A stretch of DNA of 58,417 bases from Magnetococcales bacterium (GTDB lineage: Bacteria > Pseudomonadota > Magnetococcia > Magnetococcales > JADGCL01). The stretch covers positions 1 to 58,417 of the forward strand of contig JADGCL010000009.1 in NCBI GenBank assembly GCA_015229005.1. The letters are read 5' to 3'. A model generated the notes under the pieces. The model searched no databases, was not told the origin of the DNA, and was given only the letters and a program-made list of their open reading frames with translations. Both the position numbers and the translations under genes were made by a program. Positions 25,190-33,837 of this stretch are shown here, piece by piece (positions within the stretch are counted from its first letter, which is position 1; each line of letters starts with the position of its first letter).

Positions 25190-26089
25190 ATGAAAAGATC
25201 GATCCTCCTGAGACTGGCGGGACTGCTGCTCCTGGCGGCGCCGGGCGGCTGTGCACCGCTCCTGATCGGGGCCGGCGCCGTAGCCACAGACGCCGCCACG
25301 GAGAGGCGCCACGCGGATGAGTACGTGGAAGACAACTGGGTGGCGATGAAAATTCGCTCCTACTACATCCAGAGCGACAAGGTCAAGCTGGCCAACATCA
25401 ACGTCTCCGTCTACCGCGGAACCGTCCTCCTGACCGGGGCGGCCTCCAGCGAGGAAGAGATCGCCGAAGCCATCTCCATCGCCAAGGGAACTCGCGGAGT
25501 CACCGAGGTCTTCTCCGAGATCGAGGTGCAACAGGAGACCCTGGAAGAAATCTCCAAAGACGCCCTCATCACCAATCAGGTAAAGGTGCGTTTCCTCTCC
25601 GACCGCCTGGTCCGGGGCCTCGACATCCACGTCGAGACCACCAAGGGCAAGGTCTTCCTGACCGGCATGGCAGCCTCGGTCTCCGAACGCGACCAGGCTG
25701 TCGAACTGGCACGCGGCGTCTCGGGGGTGGTAGAGGTCGTCTCCTACATCCAGGTCAACGAAAAAAGCTACCCGGTCAGCGGCGACGGGGACGTCCAGGG
25801 AGAGAACGGAGGCCCGACCGGCAAGGCCCCGGTCCGGGGAAAAACCCCCGATCACCGGAAATCGAAAAGAGATCGGGATCGGGAAGCGGACCAGGGGGGT
25901 GACCCGGATCAGGGACCAGGGCCCGACCAGGGGGGCGACCCGGGTATGGGACAGGGCATGGGTATGGGACAGGGCATGGGCATGGGACAGGGCATGGGCA
26001 TGGGACGGGGCATGGGCATGGGACAGGGACAGATCCAGGACGAGGATCTCGACCCAGCCCCGGGGCAGGCCCAGCCCTCGGGCAGGTAA
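25190..26089 (+). CDS. DolP/YraP-like BON-domain lipoprotein with Gly/Met/Gln repeat tail
   Basis: A 299-aa protein starting at ATG 25190 (GAAGGGG upstream). Signal MKRSILLRLAGLLLLAAPGGC is a lipoprotein type, followed by APLLIGAGAVATDAATERRHA as in DolP. Two BON domains cover about 50-115 (KLANINVSVYRGTVLLTGAA) and 125-190 (LDIHVETTKGKVFLTGMAAS). DolP supports outer-membrane integrity and BAM function. In enterics it lies in the same lpoA-rsmI neighbourhood, which supports orthology. After about residue 195 a charged linker leads into a repeat tail, GMGQGM repeated about four times (DNA repeat at 25943-26032), which the enteric protein lacks. Confidence 0.85.
   Translation: MKRSILLRLAGLLLLAAPGGCAPLLIGAGAVATDAATERRHADEYVEDNWVAMKIRSYYIQSDKVKLANINVSVYRGTVLLTGAASSEEEIAEAISIAKGTRGVTEVFSEIEVQQETLEEISKDALITNQVKVRFLSDRLVRGLDIHVETTKGKVFLTGMAASVSERDQAVELARGVSGVVEVVSYIQVNEKSYPVSGDGDVQGENGGPTGKAPVRGKTPDHRKSKRDRDREADQGGDPDQGPGPDQGGDPGMGQGMGMGQGMGMGQGMGMGRGMGMGQGQIQDEDLDPAPGQAQPSGR
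25943..26032 (+). repeat. Five tandem 18-bp units encoding GMGQGM
   Basis: Units of the form GGYATGGGACAGGGCATG run back to back at 25943, 25961, 25979, 25997 and 26015, with a few substitutions (one GGACGG and a changed last unit). They are in frame and encode Gly-Met-Gly-Gln-Gly-Met. Copy number could vary by slippage without shifting the frame. Confidence 0.85.
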
Positions 26090-26100
26090 CAGGCCCACCG

Positions 26101-27510
26101 TTGGCGATCCCCGCGAAACAGGAGCCCCACCCCGAGTGGTCGGAACGTCTCCTCTCGGGCCTTCTCGGGCTCCTGGGGACGGACCGCTTTCGCACCGACC
26201 TGCCGACCCGCGAGGGTTACGCCTGGGACAACACCGGCCTCCGCTGGCTACCCCAGGGGGTGGCCCTGCCGGAAACGGCAACAGAGGTGGCCGCGATCCT
26301 CAGCCTCTGCCATCAGGCACGCTTCCCGGTGGTACCACGGGGGGCGGGGTCGGGCAACGTCGGCGGGGCCCTGGCGGTTCAGGGGGGGCTCGTCCTCTCG
26401 ACCCAACGCCTGAATCGGGTCATCGAAATCAACCCGGCGGACCGGCTGGCTGTAGTCGAACCCGGGGTGGTCAACCGGGAACTTCAGGAGCTTTTGGCGC
26501 CGCACGCCCTCTTCTGGCCGCCCGATCCCTCCTCGGCAAGGGTCTGCACCGTGGGAGGCAACCTGGCGATGTGTGCCGCCGGCCCCGGGGCGGTGCGATA
26601 CGGGGTCACCCGCGACTGGGTCCTGGGGCTCACGGCGGTCCTGGCGGACGGCACGATCATCAGATGCGGCGGACGCACCAGCAAGGGGGTGGTGGGATAC
26701 GACCTGACCCGTCTGCTGGTGGGCTCCGAGGGAACCCTGGCCGTGGTGACCCAGGCTACCCTGAAACTGGCCCCCAGACCGGAGGCCCGAAGACAGCTCC
26801 GGCTGGTATTCGCCGAGGTCGCGACCGCAACCCGGGCAGTGGTCGAACTCATGAGCCGGGGGGATGCCCTGTCGGCCATCGAGTTTCTCGATGCGGCCTG
26901 CCTCGGTCTCTTGCGCGATGGGGGCGGCATGGCGATCCCGGTCGACGGGCGGGCGATGCTCCTCCTGGAGGTCGCCGGAGATGCCGCCGAGGTGGGGGAA
27001 CTGGCCACGCGCACCGCCGCCCGGGTCGCGGCCCTCGGGCCACTGGAAACGGTCGTCGCCACCAACGCCGAGGAGTCACGGCAGGTCTGGGAGGCCCGGG
27101 AGGCCCTCTCGCCAACACTCAAGCGCCTCGCCCCCAAGCGGATCAACGAAGACGTCGTGGTCCCGGTCTCACGCCTGCCGGAGCTGATCGCCGGTCTGGA
27201 GAGGATCTCCCGGGAGAGCGGCATCCCCATCGTCAATTTCGGCCACGCCGGCAACGGCAACATCCACGTCAACCTCCTGGTGGATGCCACCGACAACGCC
27301 ACCATGCGGCGGGTGGAGCCGGTCTTGAAACAGATTTTCGGACTGGTCATGACCCTGGAAGGATCGCTGTCGGGGGAACACGGCGTCGGCGTGCAGAAAC
27401 GGCCTTTCGTGGCGATGGAGATGGACCCGGCGGCGCTCGCCCTGCAAAAAAGGATCAAGGCCCTCTTCGATCCCCGCGCCATCCTGAACCCCGGGAAGCT
27501 CCTCCCCTGA
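26101..27510 (+). CDS. GlcD-like FAD-linked oxidase (glycolate/D-lactate dehydrogenase family)
   Basis: A 469-aa protein starting at TTG 26101, 11 bases after the BON lipoprotein gene. The PCMH-type FAD domain has PETATEVAAILSLCHQARFPVVPRGAGSGNVGGAL, GVVNRELQELLAPHALFWPPDPSS, CTVGGNLAMCAAGPGAVRYGVTRDWVLGLTAV and YDLTRLLVGSEGTLAVVTQATLKL. The C-terminal oxidase domain has NFGHAGNGNIHVNLL and SGEHGVGVQKRPFV with the substrate/metal-binding histidines. Such enzymes oxidise glycolate or D-lactate to the oxo acid and pass electrons to an Fe-S partner; no glcE or glcF lies nearby. The substrate cannot be told apart from sequence. Confidence 0.88.
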   Translation: MAIPAKQEPHPEWSERLLSGLLGLLGTDRFRTDLPTREGYAWDNTGLRWLPQGVALPETATEVAAILSLCHQARFPVVPRGAGSGNVGGALAVQGGLVLSTQRLNRVIEINPADRLAVVEPGVVNRELQELLAPHALFWPPDPSSARVCTVGGNLAMCAAGPGAVRYGVTRDWVLGLTAVLADGTIIRCGGRTSKGVVGYDLTRLLVGSEGTLAVVTQATLKLAPRPEARRQLRLVFAEVATATRAVVELMSRGDALSAIEFLDAACLGLLRDGGGMAIPVDGRAMLLLEVAGDAAEVGELATRTAARVAALGPLETVVATNAEESRQVWEAREALSPTLKRLAPKRINEDVVVPVSRLPELIAGLERISRESGIPIVNFGHAGNGNIHVNLLVDATDNATMRRVEPVLKQIFGLVMTLEGSLSGEHGVGVQKRPFVAMEMDPAALALQKRIKALFDPRAILNPGKLLP

Positions 27511-27562
27511 AGAAGTTAAAGATAAAATTGAAAGTGGTCCCACCCGGATGCGAGCAGGAGGG

Positions 27563-29056
27563 TTATTCCAGGCCCCTCTGTGCCAGCTCCGCAGCCCGGA
27601 AGATGGCCCGCGCCTTGTTCATCGTCTCCTCCCACTCCCGCTCCGGTCGGGAATCGGCGACGATGCCGGCACCGGCCTGGACGAAGAGCCGGCCATCCTT
27701 GATCAGCGCGGTACGGATGGTAATGGCGAGATCCATCTGCCGGTCGAAACCGATATAACCGACGGTGCCGGCGTAAGGCCCGCGGCGGGAGACCTCCAGC
27801 TCGTCGATGATCTCCATCGCCCGGATCTTGGGGGCGCCGCTGACGGTGCCGGCGGGAAAGGTGGCGGCGATCAGGTCGAAGGTGTCCAGCTCCGGACGGA
27901 TACGGGCCTCGACGTTGGAGACGATGTGCATCACATGAGAGTAGCGTTCGATGACGAATCGCTCCGTCACCCGCACCGATCCGGTCTCGGCCACCCGCCC
28001 CAGGTCGTTGCGCCCGAGGTCGACCAGCATGATATGCTCGGCGATCTCCTTCGGGTCGGCCAGAAGCTCGCTCTCCAGGGCGAGATCGGCGGCGGCGTCA
28101 CCCCCCCGGGGACGGGTACCGGCGATGGGACGGACGGTGATGGTGTCACCGTCGCGACGAACCAGAATTTCCGGGCTTGATCCAACCAGGGAGAGCTCGC
28201 CGAGCCGCAGGAGAAAGAGGTAGGGCGAAGGATTGGTGTGGCGCAACGCCCGGTAGAGGGCCAGCGGCGGATGCGGAAAGGGAACGGAGAGACGCTGCGA
28301 GAGGACCACCTGGAGGATGTCGCCGGCGACGATGTACTCCTTGGCCTTCTCCACCGCCGCCATGAACGCCTCGCGGCTCATCTCGGCGGTGAAATCGGCC
28401 TCGGTGACGGCGGCACCGCCGCCATCACCGCCAGCGACCTCGGGGATGGGACGACGCAGGGTGGCGACGAGGGCGTCTATCCGCTCGACCGCCCGACGGT
28501 AGACCTCCGGAAGATCACACCCCGCGTCGGTGACCACCTGGGCGACCACCTTGAGCTTCCCGAGGAGGTTGTCGAAAATCAGAAGGGTGCCCGCAACCAT
28601 GAAGCAGGCGTCGGCGAGCCCCAGGGGATCGGGGTTGCTGTCGGGAATCTTCTCGAAGGAACGGACGAGATCGTAGCCGAAGTAACCGACTGCCCCACCC
28701 TGGAAACGCGGCAACCCCGAAACGGGGACCGGTCGGAAGCGCCCCATGAAGGCCCTGAGAGCCGCGACAGGGTCCTGATCCGGGATCCGCTCCACGGAGC
28801 GCCCGGGAACGTGGACCTCTACCTGCCGCCCTCGGGCGCTGAAGATGGCCAGCGGATCGAAGCCGATCAGACTGAAACGCCCCCACTTCTCGCCGCCGTG
28901 GACCGACTCCAGAAGAAAGGCATGCGGCGCACCGCCGGCCACCTTCAGGAAAGCGGAAACCGGGGTATCGAGGTCGGCGAGAATCTCCCGCTGGACCAGG
29001 ACCAGGTTGCCCTGGTCGGCCATCCGCAGGAATCCTTGAAGGTCGGGTTCAATCAT
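27563..29056 (-). CDS. trpE: Anthranilate synthase component I
   Basis: A 497-aa protein. ATG 29056 (MIEPDLQGFLRMADQGNLVLVQREILADLDTPVSAFLKV) matches the usual family beginning; a GTG at 29077 would add seven residues. The chorismate-binding domain shows YIVAGDILQVVLSQRLSVPF, PYLFLLRLGELSLVGSSPEILVR, RPIAGTRPRG, DPKEIAEHIMLVDLGRNDLGRV and AGTVSGAPKIRAMEII. It converts chorismate to anthranilate with the glutaminase TrpG, opening tryptophan synthesis. No trpG follows on the minus strand within the window. PabB is a less likely reading because of the full-length N-terminal domain. Confidence 0.94.
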   Translation of the reverse strand: MIEPDLQGFLRMADQGNLVLVQREILADLDTPVSAFLKVAGGAPHAFLLESVHGGEKWGRFSLIGFDPLAIFSARGRQVEVHVPGRSVERIPDQDPVAALRAFMGRFRPVPVSGLPRFQGGAVGYFGYDLVRSFEKIPDSNPDPLGLADACFMVAGTLLIFDNLLGKLKVVAQVVTDAGCDLPEVYRRAVERIDALVATLRRPIPEVAGGDGGGAAVTEADFTAEMSREAFMAAVEKAKEYIVAGDILQVVLSQRLSVPFPHPPLALYRALRHTNPSPYLFLLRLGELSLVGSSPEILVRRDGDTITVRPIAGTRPRGGDAAADLALESELLADPKEIAEHIMLVDLGRNDLGRVAETGSVRVTERFVIERYSHVMHIVSNVEARIRPELDTFDLIAATFPAGTVSGAPKIRAMEIIDELEVSRRGPYAGTVGYIGFDRQMDLAITIRTALIKDGRLFVQAGAGIVADSRPEREWEETMNKARAIFRAAELAQRGLE

Positions 29057-29109
29057 GGTGGTGGGGAAAGCTACCACACCTCGACCCCGGTTTCACCCCC
29101 TCCCTCGTC

Positions 29110-29418
29110 TCAGCGCAGCTCCAGACGCGCCACCGGGGTGCCGTTGACCAGATGGGATTCACAGATCTCGGGGACGTCCTTGGGGGTAACCCGGACATAC
29201 CAGACCCCTTCGGGGTAGACGACCACCGTCGGCCCCTGATCGCAAGGCCCCATGCAACCGGCGCCGGTCAGGAGATTCTTCTCGAACAACCCCCGTTTCT
29301 CGAACTCCCCGGCAAAAGCCTCCATGACCGACTTGGCCCCCAAGGCCCCGCAAGAGCCGCGGGGGTGACCCTCAGGGCGTTGGTTGAGACAAACAAAAAC
29401 GTGACGAGCGGGTTTCAC
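29110..29418 (-). CDS. Thioredoxin-fold [2Fe-2S] ferredoxin
   Basis: A 102-aa protein starting at ATG 29418. It has the four cysteines of the Shethna/NuoE-like family: C10 and C23 (C-x12-C in FVCLNQRPEGHPRGSC) and C55 and C59 (GCMGPCDQGPTVVVYPEGVWY). The remaining segments, such as YVRVTPKDVPEICESHLVNG, also match. It carries electrons between cytoplasmic redox enzymes; the partner is unknown. It lies 53 bases upstream of trpE on the same strand and is divergent from dsrC, so a link to the sulfur module is possible but unproven. Confidence 0.92.
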   Translation of the reverse strand: MKPARHVFVCLNQRPEGHPRGSCGALGAKSVMEAFAGEFEKRGLFEKNLLTGAGCMGPCDQGPTVVVYPEGVWYVRVTPKDVPEICESHLVNGTPVARLELR

Positions 29419-29610
29419 GGCGACTCTCCTCCTTGCAGGATGGGACGGAATGGCTTAAAGGAAATTGTGTGGTCCCCGGGGGCCAATGTCAACGCGCCGC
29501 TCGCGCCGTGTCTCCGCCTCGGGTCGGGATGTGCCATCCCAAGCGGCGGATCGGGAGCGGCGGGGAGCAGCGGCAGTTGCGCCGGAAATGGGGGGGATCA
29601 CCTTGGCCTC

Positions 29611-29638
29611 TTGCCATTTCCGAAAATCACGATATGCT
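29611..29638 (+). promoter_or_regulatory. Sigma-70-type promoter of dsrC
   Basis: TTGCCA at 29611-29616 and TATGCT at 29633-29638 are separated by 16 bases, giving five of six and four of six consensus matches. Transcription would begin near 29645 and produce a leader of about 45 bases with GGAGGAG before the dsrC start. Confidence 0.55.
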
Positions 29639-29690
29639 AATGTTCCGTCTCGGAACCCACCACTACGCGCATCCGGAGGAGAATAAGACC

Positions 29691-30026
29691 ATGCCGAGTT
29701 TTGAACTGAATGGCCGTACCTACGAGACCGACGAAGACGGCTACCTCATCAACCTGGCGGACTGGAACCAGGACGTCGCGAAGTACCTCGCCGAGGGCGA
29801 GAGCGTCGACATGACCGAGTCCCACTGGGAGGTGGTGAATTTCCTCCGGGAGTACTACGAGGAGTACAAGATCGCCCCGATGATCCGGATCCTCACCAAG
29901 GCCATCGGCAAGAAGCTGGGCAAGGAAAAGGGCAACACCAAGTACCTCTACGACCTCTACCCGGGCGGTCCCGCCAAGCAGGCCTGCAAAATCGCCGGCC
30001 TGCCCAAGCCGACCGGTTGCGTCTGA
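29691..30026 (+). CDS. dsrC: DsrC/TusE-family sulfur carrier with both catalytic cysteines
   Basis: A 111-aa protein starting at ATG 29691, behind a strong GGAGGAG. It has the family body FELNGRTYETDEDGYLINLADWNQDVA, MTESHWEVVNFLREYYEEYKIAPMIRILTK and YLYDLYPGGPAKQACKIAGLPKPTGCV. C99 and the penultimate C110 are separated by ten residues, the arrangement needed for an intraprotein trisulfide in true DsrC; TusE-only proteins lack the upstream one. It accepts sulfur from, or hands it to, dissimilatory sulfite reductase and exchanges electrons with DsrMK. A very stable hairpin follows the stop codon; dsrM and dsrK are next. Confidence 0.95.
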   Translation: MPSFELNGRTYETDEDGYLINLADWNQDVAKYLAEGESVDMTESHWEVVNFLREYYEEYKIAPMIRILTKAIGKKLGKEKGNTKYLYDLYPGGPAKQACKIAGLPKPTGCV

Positions 30027-30036
30027 AGCCACACCC

Positions 30037-30075
30037 CGAGCCGGGGTCCGGTTGCAACTTCCGGATCCCGGCTCG
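30037..30075 (+). terminator. Very stable hairpin after dsrC
   Basis: CGAGCCGGGGTCCGG at 30037-30051 pairs with CCGGATCCCGGCTCG at 30061-30075, 15 bp with a single G-U pair and a nine-base loop. It begins 11 bases after the dsrC stop. No T-run follows, so it may protect the dsrC mRNA 3' end or partly terminate, allowing dsrC to exceed dsrMK expression. Confidence 0.6.
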
Positions 30076-30161
30076 CCGGATTCCGTTCTCCGGCAGGGTC
30101 GGAACCCCGGGGGCACCCTTCCGCCCCGCCTCGAAAGAAAAAAGTAAAGTCCGGCGCCCCC

Positions 30162-30240
30162 TGGGGGGCTGCGGCCCGGGGAGGTCGTGGCCCGTGATGG
30201 CTTTCCCCGGGGGAGCTGCAGCTCGGGGGATTTGTGGCCC
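30162..30240 (+). repeat. Imperfect direct repeat of about 32 bp between dsrC and dsrM
   Basis: Two related copies occur at about 30162-30193 and 30208-30240. Each reads roughly GGGGG-GCTGC-GC-CGGGG followed by GTGGCCC. They differ at several bases and by small gaps. They may be a local duplication or a structured leader of dsrM. Confidence 0.4.
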
Positions 30241-30295
30241 AGCAGGATGACCCTCCGCTCCTGCCAGATTCCGGGTGAGAAAGGAAGCAGGCCCG

Positions 30296-31006
30296 ATGTT
30301 GACCATACTTGCCTATGCCGTCTCGATCCTCTTCCTCCTCGGCTTCGGGTGGAAGATATTCCTTTACGCAAGATCACCGGCGCCGCTGAAGATCCCGACC
30401 ACCCCGGCGCCGGTCACCCGCGCGGGCGTGATATGGCGCCTCTTCACCGAGGTGGCCCTCTTCAACAGCCTCTTCAAGGGAGACAAGTGGGCCTGGGCGG
30501 GGGCAATGGCCTTCCACGGGGCGCTGGTACTCGTGGCCGTTCGCCATCTGCGTTATTTCGTCGATCCCCTCCCCGCTTCCTTCCACATGCTCCAGATCTT
30601 CGGGATCGTGGCAGGATTGGTCATGGTGGCGGGCCTCGGCCTCCTCTTCCTGCGGCGTCTCGTCATCGATCGGGTCCGATATATCTCCTCTCCGGCCGAT
30701 TATCTCATCCTGCTCATGCTCCTGGGGCTCGGTTTCTCGGGCCTCCTGATGAGCTTCTTCCTGCGTCCCGATATCGTCGGCATCAAGCAGGCATTGCTCG
30801 GCATGTGGGGCTCCGTCCAGGGACTCCCGGCAGCTTCGTCTCCCGGTGACGTCGTCTTCCTGGCCCATCTGTTCCTGGCCCTGCTCCTGTTTACCATTTT
30901 TCCATTCAGCAAACTCATGCATTTGGGCGGGATCTTCTTCAGCCCTACCCGCAATCAGATCGACAACCCCAGGGAAGAGCGGCACGTCAATCCCTGGGCC
31001 TCCTGA
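30296..31006 (+). CDS. dsrM: DsrM-like membrane cytochrome b (NarI family)
   Basis: A 236-aa protein; ATG 30296 (MLTILAYAVSILFLLGFGWKIFLYARSP) with AAGGA upstream is preferred over a GTG at 30275. It has five or six membrane helices. Histidines likely to bind b-type heme are in AFHGALVLVAVRHLRYFVDPLP and in HLFLALLLFTIFPFSKLMHLGGIFFSPTRNQ, the second of which is a hallmark of DsrM. It is the quinone-interacting subunit of the DsrMK(JOP) complex and pairs with DsrK, encoded 128 bases downstream. No dsrJ, dsrO or dsrP is present around it. Confidence 0.88.
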   Translation: MLTILAYAVSILFLLGFGWKIFLYARSPAPLKIPTTPAPVTRAGVIWRLFTEVALFNSLFKGDKWAWAGAMAFHGALVLVAVRHLRYFVDPLPASFHMLQIFGIVAGLVMVAGLGLLFLRRLVIDRVRYISSPADYLILLMLLGLGFSGLLMSFFLRPDIVGIKQALLGMWGSVQGLPAASSPGDVVFLAHLFLALLLFTIFPFSKLMHLGGIFFSPTRNQIDNPREERHVNPWAS

Positions 31007-31134
31007 ATTGCCCGGTCATTCGTCCCGCAAGCCCGGTCGGCTCCCGGTCGTGAACCGGTGAGCGACGGGGTTCGCGGGTCCCGGGTCGATCGCCCCCAAC
31101 GGGGTGACACCCTTCGCAGACGAGGAGTCCGTTC

Positions 31135-32640
31135 GTGGCTGACGTAAACTACGAGATTCCCGAAATCCAGGATGAGATCGAGACCCCCCGCTTGAAGGAA
31201 GGGGCCAGCGCCCACCTGGGGCCCTATCCGGCGCAGGAAAAACACATGGCCCCGCTCGGCTTCCCGGCAGCGCGGGTGGAGGACTGGCAATCCAAGGGGG
31301 TGGAAAAACTGGGAGAGCTGCTGAAAAAGTATCGCTCCCTCCAGGTCTACCTCGACATCTGCGTCAAGTGCGGCGCCTGCGCCGACAAGTGTCACTACTA
31401 CCTCGGGACCCGGGATCCCCACAACATGCCGGTACAACGGGCGGAGCTGATGCGCGGGGTCTATCGGCGCTATTTCACCCCCGCCGGCAAGCTCCTCCCG
31501 GGGGTCGTCCGCGCCCACGATTTCGACGAAGAGACCCTGAAGAAGTGGGTGACCTACTTCCATCAGTGTTCCCAGTGTCGCCGCTGTTCGGTCTTCTGCC
31601 CCTACGGCATCGATACCGCCGAGATCTCCATGGCCGCACGCGAGATCATGGACTCGATCGGGGTCGGCCACAAGTATACGACGGAAATCGTCGGCAAGGT
31701 CCACACCATCGGCAACAATCTGGGCATCCCCCAGCCGGCCCTCAAGGGGACCCTGGAGTTCCTGGAAGAGGACATGCTCGACACCTCGGGCCACGAGATC
31801 CGCCTCCCCCTGGATCAACCCGGGGCCGAGGTCCTGCTCGTGGCGCCCTCGGCCGACTTTTTCAGCGAGCCACACATCCAGTCGCTGATGGGGTACGCGA
31901 AGGTCTTTCATCAGGCGGGAATCTCCTTCACGATCAGCTCCTACGCCTCGGAAGCGGCCAATTTCGGCATGTTCATCGGCAGTTTCGATCAGAAGCGGAA
32001 AATCGCCGCCCGGATCGCCAAGCAGGCCCGTGAACTGGGTGTGAAACGGCTGGTGGTGGGCGAGTGCGGCCACGCCTGGAGGGTGGCCTACAGCTTCTGG
32101 AATACCCTTGCCGGACCGTGGGATTTTCTCGACCCAAATTATCCGGTCCCCCAGCACATCTGCGAATTCACCTACGATCTGTACAAAAAGGGGGCGCTGG
32201 TCTTCGACCGGGATGCCAACGACGACAAGGTCGTCACCTTCCACGACTCCTGCAACGTCGCCAGGGCAACCCGCATGGGAGATCGACCTGGGGGACAGAT
32301 GATGATTCCCCGGGAGTTGATCCGCGCCACCTGCAATCGTTTCGTCGAAATGGATCCCGATACCATTGGCGAGAAAACCTTCTGCTGCGGCGGCGGCGGT
32401 GGACTCCTGACCGACGAACTCATGGAACTCCGGGTCAAGGGGGCGATGCCCAGGGTCACCGCCCTGAAGAGGGTGATGGAGGACAAGGAGGTCAACTTCC
32501 TCGGACTCATCTGCGCCATCTGCAAGGCGCAATTCTCCAAGATCCTGCCAATCTATGGGATTCCCATGGAGACGGTCGGCGGGGTTCACCAGTTGGTCAG
32601 CAACGCCATTCAGTTGGGGGCAAAACGCGGGATCGTCTGA
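31135..32640 (+). CDS. dsrK: DsrK-like iron-sulfur protein (heterodisulfide reductase HdrD family)
   Basis: A 501-aa protein starting at GTG 31135 behind GAGGAG. Two [4Fe-4S] motifs occupy the N-terminal third: [16 protein letters not shown] and [17 protein letters not shown]-type domains with [20 protein letters not shown] and [15 protein letters not shown] follow, the last of these ligating the special catalytic cluster of HdrD/DsrK. It is expected to reduce or oxidise DsrC at the cytoplasmic face of the membrane, exchanging electrons with DsrM. It lies between dsrM and rph. Confidence 0.93.
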   Translation: MADVNYEIPEIQDEIETPRLKEGASAHLGPYPAQEKHMAPLGFPAARVEDWQSKGVEKLGELLKKYRSLQVYLDICVKCGACADKCHYYLGTRDPHNMPVQRAELMRGVYRRYFTPAGKLLPGVVRAHDFDEETLKKWVTYFHQCSQCRRCSVFCPYGIDTAEISMAAREIMDSIGVGHKYTTEIVGKVHTIGNNLGIPQPALKGTLEFLEEDMLDTSGHEIRLPLDQPGAEVLLVAPSADFFSEPHIQSLMGYAKVFHQAGISFTISSYASEAANFGMFIGSFDQKRKIAARIAKQARELGVKRLVVGECGHAWRVAYSFWNTLAGPWDFLDPNYPVPQHICEFTYDLYKKGALVFDRDANDDKVVTFHDSCNVARATRMGDRPGGQMMIPRELIRATCNRFVEMDPDTIGEKTFCCGGGGGLLTDELMELRVKGAMPRVTALKRVMEDKEVNFLGLICAICKAQFSKILPIYGIPMETVGGVHQLVSNAIQLGAKRGIV

Positions 32641-32650
32641 AGGAGTTCCG

Positions 32651-33373
32651 GTGAAACGACTCGATGGGCGGGAACCCGGGGCACTGCGTCCGGTCACGAT
32701 GGAGCGCGGGTTTCTGCCTCAGGCCGAGGGCTCCTGCCTCATCGCCTGCGGTCAAACCCGGGTGATCTGTACCGCATCCATCGATGAGCAACTCCCCCGC
32801 TGGATGCGTGACCAGAACCGCGGTTGGGTCACGGCGGAGTATGGGCTCCTGCCGCGTTCGACCCACGAGCGCACCGCCCGGGAAGCGACCCGCGGCAAGC
32901 AAGGTGGAAGAACCCTGGAAATTCAGAGGCTCATCGGTCGCTCCTTGCGTGCGGTCATGGACCTGGAACGCCTGGGGAAACGGACCATCGTGATCGATTG
33001 CGACGTGATCCAGGCCGATGGCGGCACCCGCACCGCCTCGATCACCGGGGCCTTCGTAGCACTGGTCGATGCCTGTCGAAAGTGGCAGGAGAAGGGGCGC
33101 TTGGCCGAGCTGCCCATCACCGATTTCGTGGCGGCGACCAGTTGCGGGCTCTTTCAGGGAGTCCCGGTCCTGGATCTCGACTACGGCGAGGACTCCACCT
33201 GCGAGGCCGACGTCAACTTCGTCATGACCGGCTCGGGAGGAATCATCGAGATTCAGGGCACCGCCGAGCGTGGGACCTTCGATCGAGCAACGCTGAACAC
33301 CATGCTGGACCTCGCCCAGAGTGGCATCGCCGAGCTTGTTCGGCTTCAACGGCAAGTCCTGGCGACTGGCTGA
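32651..33373 (+). CDS. rph: Ribonuclease PH
   Basis: A 240-aa protein starting at GTG 32651 (AAGGAG six bases before), 10 bases after dsrK. It carries [96 protein letters not shown] and [20 protein letters not shown]. It is a phosphorolytic 3'-5' exonuclease that trims tRNA precursors and helps rRNA turnover. The pairing with dsrMK is probably only transcriptional convenience. Confidence 0.96.
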   Translation: MKRLDGREPGALRPVTMERGFLPQAEGSCLIACGQTRVICTASIDEQLPRWMRDQNRGWVTAEYGLLPRSTHERTAREATRGKQGGRTLEIQRLIGRSLRAVMDLERLGKRTIVIDCDVIQADGGTRTASITGAFVALVDACRKWQEKGRLAELPITDFVAATSCGLFQGVPVLDLDYGEDSTCEADVNFVMTGSGGIIEIQGTAERGTFDRATLNTMLDLAQSGIAELVRLQRQVLATG

Positions 33374-33437
33374 ATCTTCGTTAGTTCGGGAAAACCCACC
33401 CGGAAGCCGGTATACTGCATACCCGGCGCCGGGAATC

Positions 33438-33821
33438 ATGTGGCGCACAATATACCCGACACAGGAAGAGCCGGACGGACGCTTTATCCTGATCGATGAG
33501 AGCCGTTTTTCACCTGAAGAACTGGGCCGACGCAACTCCTTTTCCGCCCTTGTGTTTCAGATCGAACAGCGCCACTCCCCTGAGGAGTTGCCCGCTCTGG
33601 CAAAGGCGGTCATCTCCTGGCTTGAAAACCATCCCGAGTTCACCGCCCTGCGGCAGATCCTCGCCGCCATGCTCCTGAATGCCATGAGCAACCTGAGCGA
33701 AGACCGGTCTCGGCGCTCAGACATCCCCGTCGACTTGCTGGAGGTCCCGACAATGTTACAGACCCGGATGGAAGCCTGGAACTTCCCGTCTGCCAAGCAT
33801 CCGGCAGGCAGGACCGGATAA
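33438..33821 (+). pseudogene. C-terminal fragment resembling Rpn-family nuclease/transposase
   Basis: A 127-aa open frame from ATG 33438. It reads YPTQEEPDGRFILIDESRF, LGRRNSFSALVFQIEQRHSPEELPALAKAVISWLENHPEFTALRQILAAMLL, similar to the C-terminal part of PD-(D/E)XK nuclease family transposases (Rpn). The N-terminal nuclease domain with its catalytic acidic residues is missing, and rph lies immediately upstream, so it looks like a decayed remnant. A small intact protein cannot be excluded; the resemblance is weak. Confidence 0.5.
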
Positions 33822-33837
33822 ACCCGGCAACCGAATC

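Noticed and set aside
25943..26032. Tandem 18-bp repeats considered as a CRISPR-like array
   Set aside because: Units are contiguous with no spacers and are in frame within a coding sequence.
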